NCBI GenBank assembly: GCA_003862155.1
Contig: QOUV01000019.1
Location: 1 to 35,758, forward strand
DNA length: 35,758 nucleotides
From: Lachnospiraceae bacterium
GTDB lineage: Bacteria; Bacillota; Clostridia; Lachnospirales; Lachnospiraceae
Direction: 5' to 3'
In this document: positions 1 to 7,484 of the stretch, piece after piece
Layout: every line of letters starts with the position of its first letter
Position numbering within the stretch: the first letter of the stretch is position 1
Position numbers and translations under genes: made by a program
Notes under the pieces: generated by a model
What the model was told of the DNA's origin: nothing
Seen by the model: the letters and a program-made list of their open reading frames with translations, nothing else
Databases searched by the model: none

Positions 1-71
1 GCTGTCCAGTCGGCGCAATCGAGTATGGCAAAAAGAGCATCGGAAAAACAAAGTATTATCTGGAAAAATAA
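1..71 (+). CDS. C-terminal end of a ferredoxin-like protein (partial, cut by window edge)
   Basis: The reading frame starting at base 3 encodes 22 residues beginning CPVGAIEYGKKS and ends at TAA 69-71. Cys-Pro followed by (V/I)-x-A-I is the usual last part of a 4Fe-4S CxxCxxCxxxCP motif. The basic tail with GK and Y resembles the end of EFR1-type ferredoxin/flavodoxin proteins of Clostridia. Only the last cluster ligand is inside the window, so the identification rests on a short motif; a different frame cannot be wholly excluded. If right, it is a cytoplasmic electron-transfer protein unrelated to the restriction genes that follow. Confidence 0.45.
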   Translation, partial: CPVGAIEYGKKSIGKTKYYLEK

Positions 72-101
72 ACGTTTCCGACAAACCAGAAATCATATCC
101 A

Positions 102-124
102 CCCCAGGTGCCTGGCACCTGGGG
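102..124. repeat. Palindrome, copy 1 (11-bp arms, CCCCAGGTGCC / GGCACCTGGGG)
   Basis: Two perfectly complementary 11-base arms surround a single central T. No T-run follows on either strand, so it is not a canonical intrinsic terminator here, although the stem would be very stable in RNA. A 22-base stretch of it (with the preceding A) recurs unchanged at 8744-8765. The two copies bracket the restriction/IS/ATPase genes. Positions 72-176 otherwise hold only the leader of the next gene. Confidence 0.8.
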
Positions 125-176
125 TTCAGGAAACAGTTTAATTTAAGCTGATTGGCTAAATTTGGAGAAATAGGAC

Positions 177-3100
177 ATGAAGGGATCAGAAGCACAATTA
201 TTGGGATTCATGGAGGGCGCGAATAACCGATACATCATTCCCGTTTATCAAAGGAAATACGACTGGAAAATTGATAACTGCCGCCAGCTGTATGAGGACT
301 TGAAGAAAGTCTCACGAGATGGCAGAAGCAGCCACTTTTTTGGAAGTATTGTTTCACAGGTCGTTCCGGATGGCAGCAAGATTGAGTTCCACATAATAGA
401 TGGCCAGCAGCGTTTGACAACGGTCACGCTACTGTTACTTGCCATCTGTAACATGGTAAAAGCCGGCAGGGTGAAATCAGACGAAGAAGCTCTTGATGAT
501 CAGATTCTGGAGCGCTTTATCATTGCAAAGTGGGCTAAGGGAGACGACCGCATTAAACTGCGTCCGGTAAAAAATGACAGGAGTGCTCTGGAGAAACTTG
601 TCGCCGGTGATCCAGTGGAATTTGAGCCTGCCTCAAATATGACAATCAACTATCGCTTTTTCTGTGATCAGCTTCTGAAAGAAGAAATATCTGTAGATGC
701 TCTGTATGAAGCAATCGGAAAACTTCAGATTATAAGCATTACACTGGATGGTGATGACAAGGCACAGCTGATTTTTGAAAGTCTAAATTCCACTGGGTTG
801 GCGCTTACAGAGGGCGACAAGATCCGAAATTATATTCTGATGGGGCTGGATCCTAAAAAACAAGATGAGATCTACGACAAATACTGGACGAAGATCGAGG
901 AATGCACTGGAAACGACGTCAGTGCCTTCGTTCGTGACTATCTCAGTATCAAGCAGCAGGTGACGCCGACCATCAGCAATGTTTATCAATCATTCAAAAA
1001 GTATGTGGAGACCGAATGTATTCCCCTAAGTTCCCTTTTAGATGATATGCGTAAATATGCACGTATCTATAAGAAGCTAATGACGGGTAAGAGCGGTCTG
1101 AACAGCCAAGAACTGGACGACTGCATGTATCGGCTTAATCGGCTGGAAATTACTGTCACGGAGCCATTTTTTATGGAAATTCTCCGCCTGAACCAAGACG
1201 GTGAAAAGCTGTCGGTAGACGATCTGACGCAGATCTTCCTAATTACAGAAAATTATCTTTTCCGCAGAAACATCTGTGACGTGCCGACTAATGCATTAAA
1301 TAAGATTTTTCTGAATCTTAATCGTGAGGTTATCCGGTACGACAATACTACAAATGATTATGTTCATAAATTCATTTATGCACTTCTTTCAAAGAAGGAG
1401 AGCGGTCGCTTCCCGGATGACGATGAATTTTCACAGGCTTTAGCAACCAAAGCAGTCTATCAGATGCGTGGCAAGTACAAAGCGTATCTGTTTGAACGAT
1501 TTGAAAATTATGGAACTTTAGAGGCAAAGGACGTTTATACGCTGCTAGATAACGGCACTTATTCTATTGAGCATATTATGCCGCAGCATTTGACTCCGGC
1601 ATGGATTCAGGAACTGGGGCCAGAGGCAGAAGAAATACATGCCACATGGCTTCATCGTCTTGGAAATCTAACGCTAACTGCTTATAACTCAAATATGAGT
1701 AATGCCACTTTTCAAGAGAAAAGAGATACCGAGCTCGGATATAAAAAGAGTGGGTTGCGCATGAATCAGCGCATTGCGACGATGGATCACTGGGGACCTG
1801 AAGAAATGCAGGAACGTAGTGATGGAATGGTGGATACTGCTACCAATAAGATATGGGTAATGCCGTCTACGACTTTTGTGCCGGTTGAAAAGGAATTTGA
1901 TTCATGTGCACTTGATGATGAGGATTTTGATCTTAAAGGAAGAGACATCATTAAATACAGCTATCAGAATTCTGAAACACCTGTGTCCAGCTGGGCAGAC
2001 ATGTTCGAGCATGTAATAAAGTATCTGCATGCCGAAGATAAATCCATACTTTCGACACTCGCATACAGTACTAGCAGTGAAACAGAACTAAGCGGTTATT
2101 TCAGCAGCACCCCTGAAGAATTGCGTGTTCCATTAAAAATTGATGACGATGTCTATGTTGAGAAGAATACCAGCACGGCATTAAAAATATCTATTCTGCG
2201 AAGGATATTTGTCCTTTTTCATGCTGATCCGATGGATCTCGTATTCTATCTACGTGATTCGGAACAGGATAAGGCTGCCGACCAGAATCGCTTCGATCTC
2301 AGAAGAAGATATTGGACTTATGCGCTTCCAATCATACAGGAAGCAAATCGTGGAAATGGAAGCTTCAGGAATTGCAGTCCGAGTACGTCAAATACGATGA
2401 ATGGTTATTTTGGGATCGGAGGATTTTGCGTCAGCTGTGCAGCCAATAGGGATGGCGCAAGAATTGACTTCTACCTTGGAAAAGGTAACACGGATGAAAA
2501 CAAGAAGGCATTTGACTATTTGAAATCTCGTCAAGATGAAATCGAAGATGGAATCGGAGATGTGCTCTCTTGGAACAGGGCAGATGATTATAAGGCTTCG
2601 TGGATCTCATATTCGCTCAAGGATGTAAGTATAGCAAACGAGGCAGACTGGCCACGCATGGCAAAATTCATGGCCGAGTGGAGTAAGAAATACCTTGATG
2701 TAATTCTTCCGATTCTGGAAGAACGCTATGGCGGATATGATCCTGACGATCAGAAGAAGCAGACAATTTTTGATATGGCTACTAAATGGGTGCAGGCTAA
2801 AGCGGATGAAGGTCTGCTGGAGGCTGACTTCAAGCACAGCAGTCGAAGCGCTATTCGATTCAAAACGCAACAGATGTCAGTACTTTTTCCTGATACGGAG
2901 CAGATTAGCGACTGGGGTACACGGAACCACTATTTCTTTGAAATCCAGAATAAAACCGGGCACTCTGCGTATATTCAGATGTGCCTGAATTCCAAAAATC
3001 TGACCGCTGATGAGAAAGCCTTTTATGAGCGTGCTATCGAATGCTCTAATTCAAGAACTTCTGTCAATGGATGGGTTTGGAGGACTATCTTCCGCTCCGA

Positions 3101-3254
3101 GACTGTAGATTTTGAAGAAAATCTGTCAGAACAGGATGTCGCCGAAAAGCTTGATACTGCATTTGAAGACATCATTCAGAAGCAGGATGAGTTCCTGAAA
3201 AGAATGAAACTGTCAGATGATCTCCTACAGCAGATTAAAGCAATTAAGAACTGA
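177..3254 (+). CDS. DUF262-DUF1524 (GmrSD-like) restriction protein with DUF4268-like C-terminus
   Basis: A 1025-residue cytoplasmic protein of the GmrSD type. The N-terminal DUF262 domain shows PVYQRKYDW (22-30) and the signature DGQQR (75-79), which in this family binds and hydrolyses nucleotide. A DUF1524 HNH-nuclease-like domain follows, with EHIMP (His466) and a downstream H-RLGNLTLT segment near residue 495. From about 700 to 860 the sequence resembles DUF4268 (YFGIGGF, then RIDFYLG and a DWP/EERY end). Family members such as GmrSD and BrxU cut modified (often glucosylated) phage DNA in an NTP-dependent way; whether this one does is inference. ATG 177 is preceded by GGAG at 164-167. The ORF is full-length and open, in contrast to the broken methyltransferase gene downstream. 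Confidence 0.85.
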   Translation: MKGSEAQLLGFMEGANNRYIIPVYQRKYDWKIDNCRQLYEDLKKVSRDGRSSHFFGSIVSQVVPDGSKIEFHIIDGQQRLTTVTLLLLAICNMVKAGRVKSDEEALDDQILERFIIAKWAKGDDRIKLRPVKNDRSALEKLVAGDPVEFEPASNMTINYRFFCDQLLKEEISVDALYEAIGKLQIISITLDGDDKAQLIFESLNSTGLALTEGDKIRNYILMGLDPKKQDEIYDKYWTKIEECTGNDVSAFVRDYLSIKQQVTPTISNVYQSFKKYVETECIPLSSLLDDMRKYARIYKKLMTGKSGLNSQELDDCMYRLNRLEITVTEPFFMEILRLNQDGEKLSVDDLTQIFLITENYLFRRNICDVPTNALNKIFLNLNREVIRYDNTTNDYVHKFIYALLSKKESGRFPDDDEFSQALATKAVYQMRGKYKAYLFERFENYGTLEAKDVYTLLDNGTYSIEHIMPQHLTPAWIQELGPEAEEIHATWLHRLGNLTLTAYNSNMSNATFQEKRDTELGYKKSGLRMNQRIATMDHWGPEEMQERSDGMVDTATNKIWVMPSTTFVPVEKEFDSCALDDEDFDLKGRDIIKYSYQNSETPVSSWADMFEHVIKYLHAEDKSILSTLAYSTSSETELSGYFSSTPEELRVPLKIDDDVYVEKNTSTALKISILRRIFVLFHADPMDLVFYLRDSEQDKAADQNRFDLRRRYWTYALPIIQEANRGNGSFRNCSPSTSNTMNGYFGIGGFCVSCAANRDGARIDFYLGKGNTDENKKAFDYLKSRQDEIEDGIGDVLSWNRADDYKASWISYSLKDVSIANEADWPRMAKFMAEWSKKYLDVILPILEERYGGYDPDDQKKQTIFDMATKWVQAKADEGLLEADFKHSSRSAIRFKTQQMSVLFPDTEQISDWGTRNHYFFEIQNKTGHSAYIQMCLNSKNLTADEKAFYERAIECSNSRTSVNGWVWRTIFRSETVDFEENLSEQDVAEKLDTAFEDIIQKQDEFLKRMKLSDDLLQQIKAIKN

Positions 3255-3256
3255 GC

Positions 3257-3457
3257 GTGAATGAAATGAAACACAAGGTGAAAGTCGAGGTTCCGATTGA
3301 AAAACGTGGACTTCTAGGAATAATGAAAACAGTCACGGAAACTCGCACCATTGAAGTTGATGACAAGAATTATAAGAGGATGCAGCGGGAACAGAAAAGT
3401 CAGCCATACAGCATCGAAGAGATGATGTTGTATGATGATATCTTTTTCGACGACTAA
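3257..3457 (+). CDS. Small acidic-tailed hypothetical protein following the nuclease gene
   Basis: A 66-residue ORF starting with GTG 3257 (or ATG 3266, three codons later) two bases after the nuclease stop codon, so it would be translationally coupled; neither start has a good ribosome site of its own. The protein is charged, with a basic first half (KHKVKVEVP) and an acidic end (LYDDIFFDD). I do not recognise a family. The tight spacing suggests it belongs to the same transcription unit and possibly the same complex as the nuclease. It could also be a remnant of a longer gene. Confidence 0.5.
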   Translation: MNEMKHKVKVEVPIEKRGLLGIMKTVTETRTIEVDDKNYKRMQREQKSQPYSIEEMMLYDDIFFDD

Positions 3458-3535
3458 ACATTTTAAGGTTTTACACATTTTGATTTTTCCTGTTAGGGGT
3501 TTCGTTTTGATCGTGGAACCCTGATTGGAGACAAC

Positions 3536-4687
3536 ATGAACCTTGAGAGAAGAGCGCTTCGGCAGCGGGGTCTGCCAGCGATGAAAAGCCCAGAAATGGC
3601 GCAAAACTGCGCTGTTTCCGGCTTTTTACGTTCCGGAAAATTACATAGACATTGTATCAAAGAACTGAACTTGTTAGATCCTGCCTGCGGCAGTGGTAAT
3701 TTCCTGACAGAGACATATCTGTCTCTGCGCCGCTTAGAGAATCGCGTTGTTCGTGACCTGACAGGTGGGCAGATGGTTTTTGATGAAGCAATCGACCCGA
3801 TAAAGGTATCGATTACTCAGTTTTACGGAATCGAGATAAACGATTTTGCCGTGACGGTCGCCAAAACTGCACTCTGGATAGCGGAGAGTCAGATGATGAA
3901 AGAGACAGAAGAAATCATAGTTCAGCAGCTGGATTTCCTGCCACTTACTTCGAACGCAAATATAGTCGAGGCGAACGCACTACGAATAGACTGGAATGAG
4001 GTAGTGCCAGCAGAAAAGCTGGATTATATCATGGGAAATCCGCCGTTTGTGGGTGGAATGTATATGAACACCACTCAAAAAATGGAGATACGTACAATTT
4101 TTAACGGCGTAAATGGTGTCGGTGAAATGGATTATGTCTGCGCATGGTATAAACTTGCATGTCAGTATATGCGTGGTTCATATATCAAAGCTGCATTTGT
4201 ATCGACTAACAGTATTTGTCAGGGTGAGCAGGTTACGACTTTTTGGAAATATCTCAGCTGTACTTATTCTGTTATAATAAATTTTGCATATACTACTTTT
4301 GTTTGGAATAGTGAAGCTAATGAAAAGGCGAAAGTTCATTGTGTTATTATTGGTTTTTCTATGGTAGATGATCAAAAACCTAAAAAAATAATAGACGCGA
4401 ATGGTACAGTCGAGCAGGCTGAGATTATCAATCCATATTTGACATCGGGACCGATAGTATTTATTGAGGCTCATTCTACACCAATATGCGATGTTCCTAA
4501 AATGAGATTTGGGAGTATGCCTAGGGATGGTGGAGGATTTATACTCACTCCAGAAGAAAAAGCTGAACTAGAAAGAAAAGAGCCTATTTCAACAAAATGG
4601 ATACATCCTTACATTGGTGCAACTGAATTTCTAAATAATAAAGAAAGCCTCCTGTATAATATAAAGTGTCAGGGGGTTGACATATAA
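3536..4687 (+). pseudogene. DNA adenine methyltransferase, N-terminally truncated and cut by an IS (5' piece)
   Basis: The ORF carries the N6-adenine methyltransferase motif I (LLDPACGSGNF, about residue 45) and motif IV NPPF, as in large class I SAM-dependent methylases of the MmeI-like/DUF-type. True family sequence starts only just before LLDPACG: the 40 preceding residues look unrelated, and intact relatives have several hundred residues before motif I. The 5' part is therefore missing. A GGAG site precedes ATG 3536, so a short product might still be made. Homology continues to LNNKE (codon ending 4645); the following 13 codons to TAA 4685-4687 come from the inserted element. The 3' piece lies at 6739-7398. 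Another possible remnant frame upstream of the motif reads YVPENYIDIVSKN near 3627-3665. Confidence 0.85.
4655..4660 (+). promoter_or_regulatory. Inward -10 half-promoter at the IS left end
   Basis: A perfect TATAAT lies 7 bases inside the left end. In the inserted state the spot 17 bases upstream reads TAAATA from the methyltransferase gene, which is a poor -35. In a circularised element the TTGACA of the right end would stand exactly 17 bases upstream. Confidence 0.7.
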
Positions 4688-4689
4688 AA

Positions 4690-4756
4690 ATACCTCAAGT
4701 AGATTTGAATCATTACTGACCTGGACGTTAGTAAAATTCAAAAGAACAAGAGGTAT
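4690..4756 (+). promoter_or_regulatory. Leader hairpin enclosing the transposase ribosome site
   Basis: Three nested stems are visible: ATACCTC 4690-4696 with GAGGTAT 4750-4756, TTTGAAT 4704-4710 with ATTCAAA 4736-4742, and TTACT 4713-4717 with AGTAA 4730-4734. The outer right arm contains the AAGAGG ribosome site of the transposase (ATG 4762). Any transcript entering from upstream would fold and mask the site, a known way for insertion sequences to block translation from read-through RNA. A weaker promoter, TTGACA 4677-4682 with TAGATT 4700-4705 at 17 bases, would start RNA near 4712, lacking the left arms. Confidence 0.7.
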
Positions 4757-4761
4757 CTACG

Positions 4762-6201
4762 ATGAATTGTAAACAGAAAAGAATAGAAAATCAAGCACTT
4801 ATCAACAGCACAGCAAAAAATGTGTTTTCAATGGAGGAAATCGAAAAGAGAATTACTGTCATCAAGGAAAATCTCAAGGCTTCCACGTGGAAGGAACTGG
4901 AGACTCAGGGCAAGTTCGATAAGAATGACAAGCTCTCATTCATAAGTGACAACATGCTTATAGTTGGATGCGATATAGGTAGTGAAACTCATTATGTGAG
5001 AGCTATAGATACCAGAGGACGCGAGCTGAGCAAAGAACCGTTTTCTTTCAGTAACAGCAAGGAAGGCTTTGAGAGTGCCAGGAGATGGATGCTCGAACTG
5101 GCTGCCATAAATAATAAAGACCAGATTGTGATGGGACTTGAGCCAACAGGTCATTACTGGTTCTGTATAGCGTGTTGGATGATATCTCATGGTATCAGCG
5201 TTGTCCAGGTAAATCCCTATGCAGTGAAGCAGACAAAGGAGATTGAGGACAACAGCCAGCGGAAGGACGACCGCAAGGATCCGAAGCCTATAGCGAACCT
5301 GGTGAAAGACGGGAATTTCGGAATCCCATATATACCTGAAGGGCTATACGCAGAGATAAGAGGTCTTTCTTCTCTCCGCGATCAGCTTATGGAAGGCAGG
5401 ATACAGGCAGTAAACAGACTTCATAAGCAGCTCAAGGTTTATTTTCCCGAGTATAAGGATGCATTCGGAAAAATGGACGGAGCATTTACCCTTGAAGTTC
5501 TGATGAACGCGCCATTTCCTGCGGATATAATCAGGCTGGGAACTGAGGGAATAAAAGAACTGTGGCATAAGGCGAAGCTCCGTGGCGCAGGATACAGAAA
5601 CGCTGAGCGGATTGTCAGCTATGCCGAAAACAGCGTCGGTCTTAAGGACGGAGACAAGGCTGCAAAGGAGGCGGTGAGATGGTTCACACAGCAGATAACA
5701 GAAATACAGAAGGAACTCAGCAAGATTGAGGACGAGCTTCACCAGAAGTGCCATGAGATCCCGAACGTTGAAAATGTTCTTGAAATCGAAGGCCTTGGGG
5801 AGAACATTCTGTCAGGCATCATTGCAGAAATGGGAGACATCTCCAGGTTCGATGATGTGAAGGAGATCCAGAAGATCAGCGGGCTCGGGCTTGTAGAATG
5901 CAGCTCAGGAAAACATAAGGGACAGACAAAGATCAGTCACAGAGGACGCAAGAAACTGAGAACATGGCTGTTCCAAGGAGCAAAATCTGTAGTAGTTCAT
6001 TCAGAGGCGTTTAAGAGCCTTCACGAGCACTACACGACACGAGCGGAGAACCCGTTAAAGAAGATGCAGTCGTTGATCGTGATAGCCTGCAAGCTGCTCA
6101 GGGTCGTATATACGCTCCTGCTGACAGGACGTAAGTATGATTCGATGAGAATGCTCAGTGATATACATTATCCAGAGACTTCCAGAACAAAGGCAGCATA
6201 A
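4762..6201 (+). CDS. IS110-family (IS1111 group) DEDD/serine transposase
   Basis: A 479-residue recombinase with the two domains of the IS110 family. The N-terminal RuvC-like domain has Asp71 in GCDIGSETHY, Glu127 in GLEPTGHYWF, and Asp170/Asp173 in RKDDRKDPKPIA. The C-terminal Transposase_20 domain begins near residue 335 with IEGLGENILSGIIAEMGD and carries the serine region ECSSGKHKG (Ser381/Ser382), then ISHRGRKKLR. Between them is a long helical linker. About 65 residues precede the first catalytic Asp, a longer N-terminus than is usual. Family members join and exchange DNA through a serine-DNA intermediate guided by an element-encoded RNA. The ORF is intact, so the element may be active. 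Translation starts at ATG 4762 behind a sequestered AAGAGG site. Confidence 0.95.
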   Translation: MNCKQKRIENQALINSTAKNVFSMEEIEKRITVIKENLKASTWKELETQGKFDKNDKLSFISDNMLIVGCDIGSETHYVRAIDTRGRELSKEPFSFSNSKEGFESARRWMLELAAINNKDQIVMGLEPTGHYWFCIACWMISHGISVVQVNPYAVKQTKEIEDNSQRKDDRKDPKPIANLVKDGNFGIPYIPEGLYAEIRGLSSLRDQLMEGRIQAVNRLHKQLKVYFPEYKDAFGKMDGAFTLEVLMNAPFPADIIRLGTEGIKELWHKAKLRGAGYRNAERIVSYAENSVGLKDGDKAAKEAVRWFTQQITEIQKELSKIEDELHQKCHEIPNVENVLEIEGLGENILSGIIAEMGDISRFDDVKEIQKISGLGLVECSSGKHKGQTKISHRGRKKLRTWLFQGAKSVVVHSEAFKSLHEHYTTRAENPLKKMQSLIVIACKLLRVVYTLLLTGRKYDSMRMLSDIHYPETSRTKAA

Positions 6202-6718
6202 CTCAAACCGAAAAAATACATTGTATAACATTTCCAGAGCCTTGCCGAACATCTGGTAACACGGATGCTGGGCCAGGTTCTGGAACAAGGAACCTGTAAA
6301 CGATGATGCTTCGGTATCATCAGCACCTACTATTGGATCAGGTGTGGCAGTTGAGCGTCCACTGAGTAAATCAGGACTGTCACAGGAATGTCCTAGCAGT
6401 AGAGATTCAAGAACAAATAGGAGCCGTAGCCAGCAGGAATTCACTCCGTGAGGCATGAACTCGTAAGAAAGCTTGGCTGGCACTCGGTGTATGGATAGGT
6501 GGGACGAAGGAGGTTGGGACACAGATCCCCATAGCCACGGAAGGTTCACTGCCATAGTTGATCTGAGGGAAAATGGCCTTGATAACAAAGGACATGTGGG
6601 ACGTTTTGCGAACCATACCCAAAAATCGACTATTCAGCACTTGATGCAACGATATCCATCACCGTTGACTCTTATTTTTTGAGGTAACCTGTCAAAGGAA
6701 TCCCTAAAAATCGTAATT
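6202..6718 (+). ncRNA. Non-coding 3' part of the IS with candidate bridge/seek RNA (ends unknown)
   Basis: No plausible gene is seen in these 517 bases, but RNA-like structure is strong. CAGGTTC 6274-6280 pairs with GAACCTG 6290-6296. GATGATGC 6302-6309 pairs with GTATCATC 6314-6321 around a UUCG tetraloop. AGGAC 6373-6377 pairs with GTCCT 6390-6394. GCCAGC 6429-6434 pairs with GCTGGC 6476-6481 around an inner TCAC/GTGA hairpin (6441-6451). IS1111-group elements are known to encode their guide RNA downstream of the transposase. Short matches to the target and element ends occur between 6465 and 6513. RNA boundaries and promoter are not determined; transcription could come through the transposase gene. 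Confidence 0.65.
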
Positions 6719-6724
6719 TGGGGC

Positions 6725-6730
6725 TTGACA
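6725..6730 (+). promoter_or_regulatory. Outward -35 half-promoter at the IS right end
   Basis: A perfect TTGACA lies 10 bases from the right end, pointing out of the element. In the inserted state the matching -10 position (6748-6753, CTTTGG) is not promoter-like. On circularisation it is placed 17 bases upstream of TATAAT from the left end. Confidence 0.7.
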
Positions 6731-6738
6731 TTATAGGA

Positions 6739-7398
6739 AGGTATTGCCTTTGGCTTGTAGGTGCTAATCCAGATGAGCTCGCAAAATGTCCTACTGTATT
6801 AAAAAGAATTGAAGCAGTCAGGGACTTTCGTGCATCAAGTAAAGCTGCGGGAACTAGAAAATCTGCAGCTACACCTACGCTATTTTGTCAAATTGCTCAA
6901 CCAGATTCGGACTATATTATTGTTCCAAAAACATCTTCTGGAAAACGTAGATATTTGCCATTGGGTTTTATGTCAGCGGATGTTATTGCAAGTGATTCTG
7001 TTTTTTTAATTCCAAATGCGACAAAATATGAATTTGGAGTTTTAATGTCAAATGTTCATAATGCATGGTTGAGACAGGTTGCAGGCAGATTAAAAAGTGA
7101 TTATAGATATTCGAAGGATATTGTTTATAATGACTTTCCGTGGCCATCTCCTTCGGATGAACAGAAGGCGCAGATTGAAACTACTGCAAAGTCTATTCTT
7201 GATGCAAGAAATTTATATCCACTGACTTCTCTTGCAAATCTGTATAATCCACTAACCATGCCGCCTGAACTGCGGAAGGCCCACACAGCAAATGACCGCG
7301 CAGTAATGGCAGCTTACGGATTTTCTACAAAGATGTCAGAATCCGACTGTGTCGCAGAGCTGATGAAGATGTACATGGAACTGACAGCAAACAAGTAA
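6739..7398 (+). pseudogene. DNA methyltransferase, C-terminal piece (downstream of the IS)
   Basis: The frame resumes with RYCLWLVGANPDEL, then KRIEAVRDFR, TPTLF, RRYLPLGF, NATKYEFGVLMSNVHNAW and GRLKSDYRYSKDIVYNDFPWP. These are the conserved target-recognition and C-terminal blocks of large MmeI-like adenine methylases. It is the continuation of the piece ending at 4645; together they would give 589 residues, still lacking the N-terminal third. No start codon with a ribosome site is seen at the left edge (a TTG at 6718 is only the open-frame limit), so it is probably untranslated. The frame is otherwise undamaged, suggesting the insertion is fairly recent. Confidence 0.85.
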
Positions 7399-7422
7399 AA
7401 AGTAACGTATTCTGTAACTTAT

Positions 7423-7451
7423 TTGCAAAATACTCATAAACCGACTATAAT
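7423..7451 (+). promoter_or_regulatory. Promoter of the DUF4143 ATPase gene with overlapping inverted repeat
   Basis: TTGCAA 7423-7428 and TATAAT 7446-7451 are 17 bases apart. CCGACTA 7441-7447 overlaps the -10 box and is matched by TAGTCGG 7469-7475 just before the ribosome site GGAGG (7474-7478). The left arm lies upstream of the expected RNA start, so the repeat would act as DNA (an operator) rather than as an RNA hairpin. Confidence 0.65.
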
Positions 7452-7484
7452 AAAATCACACTTTGAATTAGTCGGAGGATTGAT

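Larger units (their letters stand above)
4648..6740 (+). mobile_element. IS110-family insertion sequence, IS1111 type, 2,093 bp
   Basis: Boundaries come from the interrupted gene: joining base 4647 to 6741 recreates the codons for LNNKE-RYCLWLVG in frame, with only AG/AAG shared by the two ends (4645-4647 and 6738-6740), as expected for an IS110-type core rather than a long target duplication. The single DEDD/serine transposase sits near the left end and about 520 non-coding bases follow it, which is the layout of the IS1111 subgroup. Subterminal inverted repeats are visible: TACCTCA 4691-4697 against TGAGGTA 6680-6686, and TATAAT 4655-4660 against ATTATA 6730-6735. A near-direct repeat, GGGG(T/C)TTGACAT, lies inside both ends (4673-4683 and 6721-6731). 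Confidence 0.88.

Noticed and set aside
6055-6588. Open frame of 177 codons on the minus strand across the transposase end and the non-coding part
   Set aside because: It has no family likeness or ribosome site and runs over strong RNA hairpins; the overlap with the transposase gene explains much of its openness.
6202-6718. Remnant of a group II intron
   Set aside because: No domain V-like hairpin or maturase/RT remnant is seen, and the segment fits the known position of an IS1111 guide RNA.
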